Positions 1 to 7,829 of a DNA stretch of 64,000 nt are shown piece after piece. The first letter of the stretch is position 1; each line of letters starts with the position of its first letter. A program made the translations under genes and the position numbers. Location: positions 62,001 through 126,000 of the forward strand of contig JBOEGO010000004.1 of NCBI GenBank assembly GCA_050633465.1. Direction: 5' to 3'. The notes under the pieces are model-generated. The model had not been told where the DNA came from, did no database searches, and worked only from the letters and a program-made list of their open reading frames with translations. Source of the DNA: UBA3069 sp050633465 (GTDB taxonomy: Bacteria; Pseudomonadota; Alphaproteobacteria; Rhodobacterales; Rhodobacteraceae).

Positions 1-411
1 GTAGCCTTCGGGGCGGGCCATGCCGAAATTATGCGCGATGCGGGATTTGGTGTCATTGCCCTTTTCATGGCCGATCACCATCACCGGCTGGTCGTTGAAC
101 CGTGCCAGCCCGCCCATCACGGCGTGGTCATCGGCAAAATTGCGATCCCCGGCCAGCGGGGTATATTCGGTGAACAGCGCCTTGACGTAATCCTTGCAAT
201 GGGGGCGGTCGGGGTGACGCGCCACCAGACATTTGCGCCATGGCGTCAGATCCTTATAGAGGCTGACCAGCAGGTCGCTGGCCTTTTTGTCCAGCGCGGC
301 GGCCTCTTCCTCGATGTTCATTTCCTCGTTTGTGCGGGCCATGGCGCGCAATTCCTCGGCTTTGCCTTCGATTTCGGCAAGCGGGCGTTCAAAGTCGAGG
401 TAGTTGGTCAT
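1..411 (-). CDS. accA: Acetyl-CoA carboxylase carboxyltransferase subunit alpha (partial, N-terminal part)
   Basis: Reading the minus strand from the ATG at 411 gives an open frame of 137 codons that runs off the window edge. It begins MTNYLDFERPLAEIEGKAEEL, cut here to its first residues MTNYLDFERPLAEIE, and contains LYKDLTPWRKCLVARHP and MVIGHEKGNDTKSRI, all typical of AccA. The full protein is usually near 320 residues, so a little under half is present. AccA pairs with AccD to transfer the carboxyl group from carboxybiotin to acetyl-CoA, making malonyl-CoA for fatty acid synthesis in the cytoplasm. The start is supported by the match to the usual AccA N-terminus. Nothing about its regulation can be seen. 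Confidence 0.93.
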   Translation of the reverse strand, partial: MTNYLDFERPLAEIEGKAEELRAMARTNEEMNIEEEAAALDKKASDLLVSLYKDLTPWRKCLVARHPDRPHCKDYVKALFTEYTPLAGDRNFADDHAVMGGLARFNDQPVMVIGHEKGNDTKSRIAHNFGMARPEGY

Positions 412-532
412 CGGGTTTCCTCTGATCTGGGGTGGGGGATATATGGCCCCCATGCAACGCGGATGCAATATCGCAAGATTTGTCATCTTATGGCATGGCA
501 TGACACGGCTGTGAAGCAACGGGGAAAATGCG

Positions 533-1369
533 ATGGGCAACGCCTATGAGGCGCGGGTGCGCCGCGTGCTGGACCATATCCATGCCAATCCGGCGGCGGA
601 TCTGTCGCTGGATGCGCTGGCCGATCTGGCGGCGATGAGCCGGTTCCACTGGCATCGGGTGTTTCAGGCGATGACGGGTGAAACATGCGCTGGTGCGGTG
701 CGCCGGATTCGCATGTATCGTGCCAGTTATTTGTTGGCGCAGACGCAGCGGCCCATGGCGCAGATTGCGGCGGATGTGGGGTATGACAACGCGCAAAGTT
801 TCGCCCGCGCGTTTCAGGCGGTGTTCCATGACACGCCGGTTGCTTTTCGGGCGCGGGGGCTGGTCCCTGTGCCATCTGACTGGAAACAAAAGGATTTTGC
901 GATGTATCAGGTTGATGTAAAACAAGTGCCCGAGCGCCATCTGGTGGGGTTATGCCATATTGGCCCCTATTACGAGATGAGCGAGGCATTCGCCCGCGTG
1001 GCGGCGGTGTTTTCGGCCCGCGGGTTATGGGGCGAGGCACGCGGCATGGTTGGCATATTCATGGATGATCCGCAGGTGGTTGCAGCCGCTGAATTGCAAA
1101 GCTGGGCCTGTGTCGAGGTGGCCGAGGCCTTTGCCACCCCCGAGGGATTAGAGCGCAAATCGGTGGCGGCGGGGCCAGCGGCGGTTTTGTTGCTAAAGGG
1201 GCCATATGCCGGGCTACAGGGTGCTTATGATTATTTATACGGGAAATGGTTGCCGGAATCGGGGCGCGAACCTGCCGATGCGCCGTCATATGAGCGGTAT
1301 TTGAACGACGCCAGCAACACGCCACCCGACGAGTTGTTGACCGAAATCCATCTGCCCCTTGCGGGATAG
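533..1369 (+). CDS. AraC-family regulator with GyrI-like ligand-binding domain
   Basis: A 278-residue protein with two parts. Residues 1-110 hold a double helix-turn-helix AraC DNA-binding domain, including SRFHWHRVFQAMTGE and the second-helix stretch IAADVGYDNAQSFARAFQ. From about residue 125 to the end the sequence fits the GyrI-like/SOUL small-molecule binding fold seen in Rob- and BmrR-type multidrug-responsive regulators. Such proteins activate transcription when a hydrophobic or cationic compound binds. The ATG at 533 follows GGGGAAA by a few bases. It converges with the next gene, ending five bases from it. The target genes are not evident from the context; the LysE exporter nearby is on the other strand. 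Confidence 0.85.
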   Translation: MGNAYEARVRRVLDHIHANPAADLSLDALADLAAMSRFHWHRVFQAMTGETCAGAVRRIRMYRASYLLAQTQRPMAQIAADVGYDNAQSFARAFQAVFHDTPVAFRARGLVPVPSDWKQKDFAMYQVDVKQVPERHLVGLCHIGPYYEMSEAFARVAAVFSARGLWGEARGMVGIFMDDPQVVAAAELQSWACVEVAEAFATPEGLERKSVAAGPAAVLLLKGPYAGLQGAYDYLYGKWLPESGREPADAPSYERYLNDASNTPPDELLTEIHLPLAG

Positions 1370-1374
1370 GGGTG

Positions 1375-2010
1375 TCAGGCGGGCAGGCCCAGCCCTGAGC
1401 GCAGCGCCAGTTCGGGTGACGACAGCACCGGCAGGTCTAGATGGGCCAGTTTTGCGCCTGCCCCCGCCATGGAGGCCTGCGCCAGAACGATGCAGGCTGG
1501 CGGGTTTTTCTGTGCAGAGGCGGTGATGGCGGCGGCGAGCATGGCGTGAAATTCATCCGGTTCGCCGCCGGTGAAAAACGGCCAGTATTGGGGCAGGAAC
1601 AGCGGTGTGATTGCTGCGGTTGCTCCTGTGGTTTTTCCTGCGCTATCAAGGGCTTGTTTTAGGGCGGTCTGGCTGGTTTCCGCAGTGGATTGCAGGCAAT
1701 AGACCAGCAGGACAGGCCCGCCGATCGCGGCGGCGCGGGCCATCATCGGGCGGTCGATGCGGGTTGCGCCTGCGGCTTCGGCGAAATCGGCGATGGTGGT
1801 GCAGGTGCAGATAACGGGGCCATTGGTGGCGGTGATGGCGGCGGTGATGGTGGTGGCGATATCATCGGCCAGGGCGGGGTCGTTTTGCCCTGCGCGCGAC
1901 AGGAAATCGGGCCTGACCAGGTGGTGCAATCTGGCATCCGGCGCGATGCGGTCGCGCAGGGAATCAAAGGTTTCGACATGGGCGTCGGCGGTGTGCAGCA
2001 GGGTCAGCAT
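1375..2010 (-). CDS. Aspartate/glutamate racemase-like protein (second catalytic Cys not seen)
   Basis: A 211-residue cytoplasmic protein related to the Asp/Glu/hydantoin racemase superfamily. The N-terminal half has the characteristic PVICTCTTIADFAEAAG stretch, with Cys68 or Cys70 in the place of the first catalytic cysteine, followed by RIDRPMMARAA. Two-base racemases need a second cysteine in the C-terminal half; here the matching segment reads IVLAQASMAG, with no cysteine. It may therefore be a lyase-like or substrate-binding relative rather than a racemase. It lies ten bases downstream of the lysE-type gene on the same strand and is probably co-transcribed with it. The family assignment is by motif recall and the substrate is unknown. 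Confidence 0.65.
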   Translation of the reverse strand: MLTLLHTADAHVETFDSLRDRIAPDARLHHLVRPDFLSRAGQNDPALADDIATTITAAITATNGPVICTCTTIADFAEAAGATRIDRPMMARAAAIGGPVLLVYCLQSTAETSQTALKQALDSAGKTTGATAAITPLFLPQYWPFFTGGEPDEFHAMLAAAITASAQKNPPACIVLAQASMAGAGAKLAHLDLPVLSSPELALRSGLGLPA

Positions 2011-2019
2011 TTGTGCAGG

Positions 2020-2607
2020 TTAGATCAACAGGATTAACGAGGCCACAAGAAGCGCGGCCATGGTCCAGTTGAAGGCGCGCAGGCGTTTGGGATTGGACAG
2101 CGCATCGCGCAGTTTTTCGCCCAGCAGGGTCCACAAGCCGACGCAGGGCAGGCAGACCACAAAGAAGGCCGCCGCCACCATGGCCACGGCGGTGATCGAA
2201 TTGTTGGCGGCGTATAGTGTGATGGCGGTGACGGCCATTTGCCATGCCTTTGGGTTGACCCATTGGAAAGAGGCAGCCTGAAGGAAGCTGAGCGGTTTTC
2301 CCGCTGTGTCGCCCCTGCCCGGAGCGGCGGCATGGGCGATTTTCCATGCCAGATACAGCAGGTATGCGATGCCTGCCACGGTCAGCGCGGTTTTCAGTTG
2401 CGGGATCGCGGTGAACATCTGTGCCAGCCCCAGCCCGACCAGCAGCACCATGAAAGCAAAGCCGAAAGCGATGCCCAGCATATGTGGCAGGGTGCGGCGA
2501 AAGCCGTAGTTTGCGCCCGAGGCCATGACCATCACGTTGTTCGGTCCCGGTGTGATTGTGGCCACCAGTGCGAACCATGTAAGGGCGATGAGGAGGTCAT
2601 ATGTCAT
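2020..2607 (-). CDS. LysE/RhtB-family amino-acid exporter
   Basis: A 195-residue integral membrane protein with about six hydrophobic segments and the family signature near the N-terminus (ATITPGPNNVMVMASGANYG, residues 17-36). LysE/RhtB proteins export amino acids such as lysine, homoserine or threonine across the inner membrane by proton antiport. The length matches the usual 190-210 residues. The ATG at 2607 gives a proper N-terminal membrane segment. The racemase-like gene follows ten bases downstream, so the two are likely one transcript; a role for both in handling an amino acid is an inference. Substrate cannot be told from sequence. Confidence 0.88.
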   Translation of the reverse strand: MTYDLLIALTWFALVATITPGPNNVMVMASGANYGFRRTLPHMLGIAFGFAFMVLLVGLGLAQMFTAIPQLKTALTVAGIAYLLYLAWKIAHAAAPGRGDTAGKPLSFLQAASFQWVNPKAWQMAVTAITLYAANNSITAVAMVAAAFFVVCLPCVGLWTLLGEKLRDALSNPKRLRAFNWTMAALLVASLILLI

Positions 2608-2680
2608 GGCGCGACTTTACCCATTTTACGGCGGTTGGGAATCGCGTTTTGCTGTGATCAGGGTGCCCGAGCCGCGCCGA

Positions 2681-2762
2681 GGGGTCTTGGACCCCGAGAA
2701 GGGGCTGCGTCGGGGATAGGTCGGGAGCCTGCGGCGCGAGTATTTTGGCCAAGAAAAAATCG
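2681..2762. repeat. Composite intergenic repeat, type A (short form)
   Basis: A GGGGTC-TTG-GACCCC hairpin (2681-2695) is followed by the block GGGAGCCTGCGGCGCGAG (from 2723) and then TATTTTGGCCAAGAAAAA. From 2722 the last 40 bases are nearly identical to 5089-5129. On the minus strand the AAGAAAAAA end gives a T-run downstream of mcl1. Confidence 0.75.
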
Positions 2763-2772
2763 AAGAAATGCC

Positions 2773-2799
2773 AAGGGGCGCCTGGATCGGGCGCCCCTT
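2773..2799 (-). terminator. Probable rho-independent terminator of mcl1
   Basis: Perfect 10-bp stem AAGGGGCGCC / GGCGCCCCTT with a loop of about seven bases, 26 bases past the mcl1 stop codon. The following minus-strand sequence is only moderately T-rich until the adjoining repeat supplies a T-run. Confidence 0.65.
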
Positions 2800-2824
2800 G
2801 TGTTTGGTTTTCTGGTCTGGCGGA

Positions 2825-3784
2825 TCAGTTGCCCGCGATCATTTCGGATTGTTTGACGATGACCTCGGCCTGTTTGATCGAGGCGATATCGACCAGGCGG
2901 CCCTTGTATACGGTGGCGCCTTCGCCGTTGGCTTTGGCTGTTTCCATTGCGGCGAGGATTTCGCGGGCCTCGGCTACGGCTTCGTCCGAGGGGGTGAAGA
3001 CCTCGTTCGCCAGTGCGATTTGTTTGGGGTGGATGGCCCATTTTCCGACCATGCCCAGCGTGGCCGAGCGGCGCGCCTGTGCGCGGTAGCCTTCGTCGTC
3101 GGAGAAGTCGCCGAAGGGGCCATCGACCGGCAGCACGCCGTGGGTGCGGCAGGCGGCGACGATGGCGGTTTGTGCCCAGTGCCAAGGGTCGGAGAAGTGG
3201 CGGTTTTCACCGTGCAGCATGTAGTAGTTTTCCTGCGTGCCGCCGATGCCGGTGGTTTGCATCCCCATGGAGGCGGCGAAATCTGCCGCGCCGAGGCTCA
3301 TCGCGACAAGGCGGGGGGAGGATGCGGCGATGGCTTCGACGTGGGCGATGCCTGCGGCGGATTCGATGATCACTTCGAAGTTGATTTTCTTGGTCCGGCC
3401 TTTGGCGGTTTCAATCGCGGTGACCAGTGCGTCGACGGCATAGATATCTTCGGCGCAGCCGACCTTGGGGATCATGATCTGGTCCAGTCGTTCGCCCGCC
3501 TGTTCCAGCAGGTCGACCACATCGCGATACCAGAACGGGGTGTCCAGCGAGTTGATGCGCACGGACAGGGTTTTATTGCCCCAGTCATATTCGCTGATGG
3601 CGTTGATGATATTGGCGCGGGCGGTGTCCTTGTCTGTGGGGGCCACGGAATCTTCGAGGTCGAGGTTGATCACATCGGCGTCGGATGCGGCCATTTTTGC
3701 AAAGAGTTTGGTGTTGGAGCCGGGGCCGAACAGCTGGCAGCGGTTGGGGCGGGCGATGGGCGCGGGCTGAAGGCGGAAGCTCAT
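2825..3784 (-). CDS. mcl1: L-malyl-CoA/beta-methylmalyl-CoA lyase
   Basis: A 319-residue HpcH/HpaI-type lyase that is very close to my recollection of Rhodobacter sphaeroides Mcl1 along its whole length. It cleaves beta-methylmalyl-CoA to glyoxylate and propionyl-CoA, and L-malyl-CoA to glyoxylate and acetyl-CoA, in the ethylmalonyl-CoA pathway of acetate assimilation. Substrate and magnesium residues are present: Arg76 (SVRINS), Glu141 (VIIESAAG) and Asp168 (LGAADFAASMG). The motif FGDFSDDEG and the C-terminal KGRLVDIASIKQAE are also conserved. It is a stand-alone gene, divergent from dgcN and followed by a hairpin. The paired direct repeats upstream (3821-3850) may be an operator. Confidence 0.95.
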   Translation of the reverse strand: MSFRLQPAPIARPNRCQLFGPGSNTKLFAKMAASDADVINLDLEDSVAPTDKDTARANIINAISEYDWGNKTLSVRINSLDTPFWYRDVVDLLEQAGERLDQIMIPKVGCAEDIYAVDALVTAIETAKGRTKKINFEVIIESAAGIAHVEAIAASSPRLVAMSLGAADFAASMGMQTTGIGGTQENYYMLHGENRHFSDPWHWAQTAIVAACRTHGVLPVDGPFGDFSDDEGYRAQARRSATLGMVGKWAIHPKQIALANEVFTPSDEAVAEAREILAAMETAKANGEGATVYKGRLVDIASIKQAEVIVKQSEMIAGN

Positions 3785-3820
3785 GGTTTTGACCTCGGGT
3801 TGGTAAGGAAATTACGTTTG

Positions 3821-3850
3821 AATTGCGGGTAGGGTTATTAAATTGCGGGT
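3821..3850. promoter_or_regulatory. Direct repeat in the mcl1-dgcN divergent region (possible operator)
   Basis: AATTGCGGGT occurs at 3821-3830 and again at 3841-3850, spaced 20 bases start to start, about two helical turns, and 37 bases upstream of the mcl1 start codon. A third partial copy (GATTGCGGGT) lies near 3979. The role is inferred only from placement. The rest of the 278-base gap before dgcN shows no other clear feature. Confidence 0.3.
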
Positions 3851-4062
3851 CGCTGGGCAAGGCGATTCTGCGCTGCGGCGGGGCGGTTCGGGCTGTTGCG
3901 GTGGTGGGTTTGGCGGCTGTTGGGCGGGTTGCGTGGGAGGATATTGCGCATTTTGGCGGCATTTCGCCGGATTCTTCGATTGCGGGTGTTTGTGTCGGGA
4001 AGATTGCAAGGACATCCCGTGCGCGCAGATGCAGCATGGGGGAAAGCGACAGGAGTGCTGCC

Positions 4063-5064
4063 ATGATTGAGACCCCATACCTATTGTTCCTAGGCGATGC
4101 GCCTGATGGATTGGCCGCGAAGGTGGCGCAGGGCATCAAGGATTGGCGGCCTGAAAACGCCGTGGGCCAGTTCCGCATGGAGGGGTGCAGGGCCGATCTG
4201 GGATTGAGCGACATGACCCTGGCCGAGGCCAGAGCCGCGGGCGCGAAAACGCTGGTGATTGGTGTGGCCAACCGTGGCGGTGTGATTTCGGCGGCGTGGA
4301 AGAAGGTGCTGGTGGCCGCGCTGGAGGAAGGGTTCGATCTGGCATCGGGCCTGCACAATCTGTTGGCGGACGAGCCTGATCTGGCGGCGGTGGCCGAGGC
4401 CTGTGGGCGCCAGTTACATGACGTGCGGGTGCCGTCGGTGGACTATCCGATTGCCAACGGGGTCAAGCGGTCGGGCAAGCGGTGTCTGGCCGTGGGGACC
4501 GATTGTTCGGTGGGCAAGATGTATACCGCGCTGGCGATGGATGCCGAGATGCGCGAACGCGGCATGAAATCGACCTTTCGCCCCACGGGGCAGACCGGAA
4601 TTTTGATCACTGGTGATGGTGTGCCGCTGGATGCGGTGGTGGCGGATTTCATGGCCGGTGCTGTGGAGTGGCTGACGCCCGACAATGACGCGGATCATTG
4701 GGATATGATCGAGGGGCAGGGCAGTCTGTTTCATGTGTCCTATTCCGGTGTGACCATGGCGCTGGTGCATGGTGGGCAGCCGGACGCGTTGATCCTGTGT
4801 CACGAGCCGACGCGGGCGCATATGCGCGGGTTGCCGGGGTATCAGTTGCCCTCGCTGGAGGCGCTGCGCGATCTGGCGCTGGTGCTGGCGCAGGTGGCGA
4901 ACCCTGATTGTGCGGTGGTTGGCATTTCGGTCAATACGCAGCATATGGATGAGGGCGCGGCGCGGGCCTATCTGGCGGAGGTCGGGGCGCGCATGGGCCT
5001 GCCCGCGACGGACCCTTACCGTTTTGGCGCGGGGGTATTGGTGGACGCATTGGCCGCCATCTGA
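4063..5064 (+). CDS. dgcN: D-glutamate N-acetyltransferase DgcN (DUF1611 family)
   Basis: A 333-residue DUF1611-family protein with a P-loop-like stretch, GKRCLAVGTDCSVGKMYTAL (about residues 145-165), and the family motifs TGQTGILITGDGVPLD and VEWLTP. DgcN is described as transferring an acetyl group from acetyl-CoA to D-glutamate, and its partner DgcA then racemises the N-acetyl-D-glutamate. The ATG at 4063 is chosen because AGGAG lies seven bases upstream; in-frame ATGs further upstream (4036, 3823) lack a good ribosome site. dgcA follows 77 bases downstream with a type A repeat between. The older annotation for this family would be a hypothetical or NAD-dependent epimerase-like protein. 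Confidence 0.85.
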   Translation: MIETPYLLFLGDAPDGLAAKVAQGIKDWRPENAVGQFRMEGCRADLGLSDMTLAEARAAGAKTLVIGVANRGGVISAAWKKVLVAALEEGFDLASGLHNLLADEPDLAAVAEACGRQLHDVRVPSVDYPIANGVKRSGKRCLAVGTDCSVGKMYTALAMDAEMRERGMKSTFRPTGQTGILITGDGVPLDAVVADFMAGAVEWLTPDNDADHWDMIEGQGSLFHVSYSGVTMALVHGGQPDALILCHEPTRAHMRGLPGYQLPSLEALRDLALVLAQVANPDCAVVGISVNTQHMDEGAARAYLAEVGARMGLPATDPYRFGAGVLVDALAAI

Positions 5065-5088
5065 TTCTATGCGATCCGGCGCTGCGGG

Positions 5089-5129
5089 CGGGAGCCTGCG
5101 GCGCGAGTATTTTTGCCAAGAAAAAATCA
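5089..5129 (+). repeat. Intergenic repeat, type A, inside the dgcN-dgcA gap
   Basis: The block GGGAGCCTGCGGCGCGAG, TATTTTTGCCAAGAAAAA and then ATC matches 2722-2762 at nearly every base. It ends 12 bases before the dgcA ATG, so it forms most of the space between two co-directional genes. Confidence 0.75.
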
Positions 5130-5141
5130 AGGGGACGGGCG

Positions 5142-6107
5142 ATGAAGGTGAACGTGACGCAGGATGTGTTTCGTCTGGCGCAGGTGTTTACCATTTCGCG
5201 TGGTAGCCGGACCGAGGCGCAGGTTTTGACGGTGCGGGTGTCGGATGGCGATCATGTGGGCTGGGGCGAATGTGTGCCCTATGCGCGTTATGACGAGTCG
5301 ATGGACAGTGTTGCCGCCGAGATTGCCGCGTTGCCTGCGCAATTTGATCGGGCCGCGTTGCAGGGTTTGTTGCCATCCGGTGCGGCGCGCAATGCGGTGG
5401 ATTGTGCGTTATGGGATCTGGAGGCCAAGCGGGCCGGAAAGCGGGTTTGGGAGTTGGCGGGGTTGCCTGCGCCGCGCCCCGAGATCACGGCCTATACGTT
5501 ATCACTGGCCGAGCCTGACGAGATGCGGGCGCAGGCGGCGAAAAATGCGCATCGGCCGTTGTTAAAGATCAAGCTGGGCACGCCGGATGATATGGCGCGT
5601 TTGGAGGCTGTGCGGGCCGGTGCGCCCTTATCGCGCATCATTGTGGATGCCAACGAGGGTTGGTCGGCGCAGGTTTATGCCGAACTGGCCCCGCATCTGG
5701 TGCGATTGGGGGTGGATCTGGTCGAGCAGCCCTTGCCCGCGGGCGAGGATGACGCATTGATCGGCATGGCGCGGCCTGTTCCGGTATGCGCTGACGAGAG
5801 TTGTCATGACCGCACCAGTCTGGCCGGATTGAAGGGCAAGTATGATGTGGTCAACATCAAGCTGGACAAGACCGGCGGGTTGACCGAGGCGCTGGCGTTG
5901 CGCGATGCTGCGGTTGCGCAGGGGTTTCAGGTGATGGTGGGTTGCATGGTCGGGTCATCATTGGCGATGGCGCCTGCAACATTGGTGGCACAGGGCGCAT
6001 TGGTCACTGATCTGGACGGGCCGCTGTTGCTGGCCGAGGACCGCACCGACGCGTTATTGTTTGACGCTGCGGGCGTGCATCCGCCCAGTGCGGCGCTGTG
6101 GGGGTAG
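5142..6107 (+). CDS. dgcA: N-acetyl-D-glutamate racemase DgcA (enolase superfamily)
   Basis: A 321-residue muconate-lactonising/dipeptide-epimerase type enzyme of the enolase superfamily. The catalytic set is visible: the KxK pair Lys142 and Lys144 (LLKIKLG), metal ligands Asp169 in DANEGW, Glu195 in VEQPLP and Asp218 in CADES, and the opposing base Lys240 in NIKLDKTGG. Homologues are often called L-Ala-D/L-Glu epimerase, but beside dgcN the better call is the N-acetyl-D-glutamate racemase that yields N-acetyl-L-glutamate. The ATG at 5142 follows AAGGGGACGGGCG. The next gene begins one base after its stop codon, so the two are probably coupled. Confidence 0.85.
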   Translation: MKVNVTQDVFRLAQVFTISRGSRTEAQVLTVRVSDGDHVGWGECVPYARYDESMDSVAAEIAALPAQFDRAALQGLLPSGAARNAVDCALWDLEAKRAGKRVWELAGLPAPRPEITAYTLSLAEPDEMRAQAAKNAHRPLLKIKLGTPDDMARLEAVRAGAPLSRIIVDANEGWSAQVYAELAPHLVRLGVDLVEQPLPAGEDDALIGMARPVPVCADESCHDRTSLAGLKGKYDVVNIKLDKTGGLTEALALRDAAVAQGFQVMVGCMVGSSLAMAPATLVAQGALVTDLDGPLLLAEDRTDALLFDAAGVHPPSAALWG

Positions 6108-6108
6108 G

Positions 6109-6891
6109 ATGGAGCGATCCGTTACCGGACAGGATTTTGATGCGGCCGACATCGGGGATGATGTTGCGCATCTGGTGATCCACCAAATCCGTAAGGGCGA
6201 TCTGAAGCGGTTGCGGGGTTTGGCCGATCTGCGGATCAGGGTGCTGGAACTGCGTTGGCTGTCGGCACCGGACCTGACGGCGGTGCCATTGCCCGTCACG
6301 CTGCGGGCGCTGGATATCTGGCAAAGCCCGAAATTGAAAAGCTGCGCGGGCATCACGCAGGCCCCTGCATTGCAAAGCCTGCGCTGGTCGGAAAACGGCC
6401 CGATCGAAGATGGGCGTGCGCTGGGCCAGTTGCCGGAACTGCGGGTGCTGCGTATTGAAACAGGTGTGGAGGCCAAGCAGAAACTGGTTGATCTGGAGTT
6501 TCTGCGCGGGCTGCAACTGGATGAATTGCGCCTGAACGGGGTCGGCCCGCATGATCTGGATATTGCGCCGCTGTTGGCCTTGGGCGGGCTGAAGCGTATC
6601 GCCCTGCATGGCACGGATTGGGACGAGGACAGCCTGGCAGCCATCGCGGCGCGGTTCCCTGCGGTGCATGCTGATATTCACACACTAGAGAATTACCCGG
6701 CGGATATGGGCATGCGTTGCATCAGCTGCGGCGGGGTGCGCAAAATGCTGCGTATCCGCAAGCGCAAGTTTTTGTGGTGTGCGGATTGCGACGCAAAGGG
6801 GCTGGAAAAGGTGCTGGCCGGATTCGACGCAAGGGTCGAGGTTGCTCGACAAAGTAACACACAGGGCGTATCAGATGCGCAAATTGCATAA
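6109..6891 (+). CDS. Unknown protein with leucine-rich region and C-terminal zinc ribbon
   Basis: I do not recognise this 260-residue protein. Residues 40-190 have a leucine-rich, repeat-like pattern (LRIRVLELRW, LPVTLRALDIW, LRVLRIETG, LDELRLNGVG, LKRIALHGTDW) spaced like a short leucine-rich-repeat solenoid. The C-terminal part has two CxxC pairs, Cys204/Cys207 and Cys224/Cys227, separated by a basic stretch (RKMLRIRKRK), which fits a zinc ribbon. No signal peptide or membrane segment is seen. Its ATG is one base past the dgcA stop and the transaminase starts ten bases after its own stop, so it belongs to the D-amino-acid operon. A binding or scaffold role is possible but unproven. Confidence 0.75.
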   Translation: MERSVTGQDFDAADIGDDVAHLVIHQIRKGDLKRLRGLADLRIRVLELRWLSAPDLTAVPLPVTLRALDIWQSPKLKSCAGITQAPALQSLRWSENGPIEDGRALGQLPELRVLRIETGVEAKQKLVDLEFLRGLQLDELRLNGVGPHDLDIAPLLALGGLKRIALHGTDWDEDSLAAIAARFPAVHADIHTLENYPADMGMRCISCGGVRKMLRIRKRKFLWCADCDAKGLEKVLAGFDARVEVARQSNTQGVSDAQIA

Positions 6892-6901
6892 GGAACAGAC
6901 C

Positions 6902-7765
6902 ATGACCCGCACCGTTTATGTGAATGGCGAATACCTGCCCGAGGATGAGGCCAAGGTGTCGATTTTCGACCGGTCGTTTTTGATGGCGGATGGCGTTTAT
7001 GAGGTGACCAGCGTGCTGGGCGGCAAGCTGATTGATTTCGCGGGTCATGCGGCGCGACTGGAGCGGTCGCTGAGCGAGCTGGGCATGGAAAAGCCCGAGG
7101 CATTCGACGATTTGTTGGAGATCCACCGCAAGCTGGTGGAGTTGAACGGGATCGACGAGGGGATGATCTATCTTCAGGTGTCGCGCGGGTCGGCGGGTGA
7201 TCGCGATTTCGCATTTCCGGACCCCGAGGTGGTGAAACCGACGCTGGTGTTGTTCACGCAGAACAAGCCGGGGCTGGCCGACAATCCGGTGGCGAAAAAG
7301 GGGATCAAGGTGATTTCCATTGATGACATCCGTTGGGGCCGCCGCGACATCAAAACCGTGCAATTGCTATACCCGTCGATGGGCAAGATGATGGCCAAGA
7401 AGGCAGGTTGCGACGATGCGTGGCTGGTCGAGGACGGCAAGGTGACCGAGGGCACATCGAACAACGCCTATATCGTCAGGAATGGCCGCATCATCACCCG
7501 CGAACTGTCGAGCGATATTTTGCATGGCATCACCCGCGCCGCCGTGCTGCGGTTTGCCAAAGAGGCGCAGATGGCGGTCGAGGAGCGGTCCTTCACCATT
7601 GAAGAAGCACAGGGCGCGGATGAGGCATTCGTGACCTCGGCGTCGACATTCGTGATGCCGGTGGTGGAAATTGACGGCGCTGCGGTGGGCGGGGGCAAAC
7701 CTGGCCCGGTGGCGGCGCGCCTGCGCGAAATCTATCTGGAAGAGAGCCTGAAAGCCGCAGTCTGA
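6902..7765 (+). CDS. dat: D-amino-acid transaminase (class IV aminotransferase)
   Basis: A 287-residue fold-type IV PLP enzyme. The PLP lysine is Lys151 in RRDIKTVQLLYPSMGK, and Glu183 in VTEGTSNNAYIV is the residue that contacts the cofactor ring. The N-terminal motif YVNGEYLPEDEAKVSIFDR and the substrate-loop motif SRGSAGDRDFAFP fit D-alanine/D-amino-acid aminotransferases rather than branched-chain IlvE. It exchanges the amino group of D-amino acids with 2-oxoglutarate, giving D-glutamate, the DgcN substrate, so its place in this operon makes metabolic sense. The ATG at 6902 follows AAGGAACAGACC. A strong terminator closes the operon at 7788-7816. Confidence 0.88.
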   Translation: MTRTVYVNGEYLPEDEAKVSIFDRSFLMADGVYEVTSVLGGKLIDFAGHAARLERSLSELGMEKPEAFDDLLEIHRKLVELNGIDEGMIYLQVSRGSAGDRDFAFPDPEVVKPTLVLFTQNKPGLADNPVAKKGIKVISIDDIRWGRRDIKTVQLLYPSMGKMMAKKAGCDDAWLVEDGKVTEGTSNNAYIVRNGRIITRELSSDILHGITRAAVLRFAKEAQMAVEERSFTIEEAQGADEAFVTSASTFVMPVVEIDGAAVGGGKPGPVAARLREIYLEESLKAAV

Positions 7766-7787
7766 GCGCAGCGGTTTGACAGATAAT

Positions 7788-7816
7788 AACGCGCGCCCGT
7801 GGTGGCGCGCGTTTTT
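7788..7816 (+). terminator. Rho-independent terminator after dat
   Basis: Perfect 10-bp stem AACGCGCGCC / GGCGCGCGTT with a six-base loop, then TTT. It sits between the dat stop codon and the convergent DUF1244 gene and could serve both directions. Confidence 0.85.
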
Positions 7817-7829
7817 GTTTTGGCGCGTA

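Noticed and set aside
31..549. A 172-residue plus-strand frame at the window start.
   Set aside because: It is antisense to the accA fragment, which reads clearly on the minus strand.
2768..3832. A 354-residue open frame on the plus strand over mcl1.
   Set aside because: It mirrors the mcl1 coding strand, and the minus-strand product is a near-perfect Mcl1.
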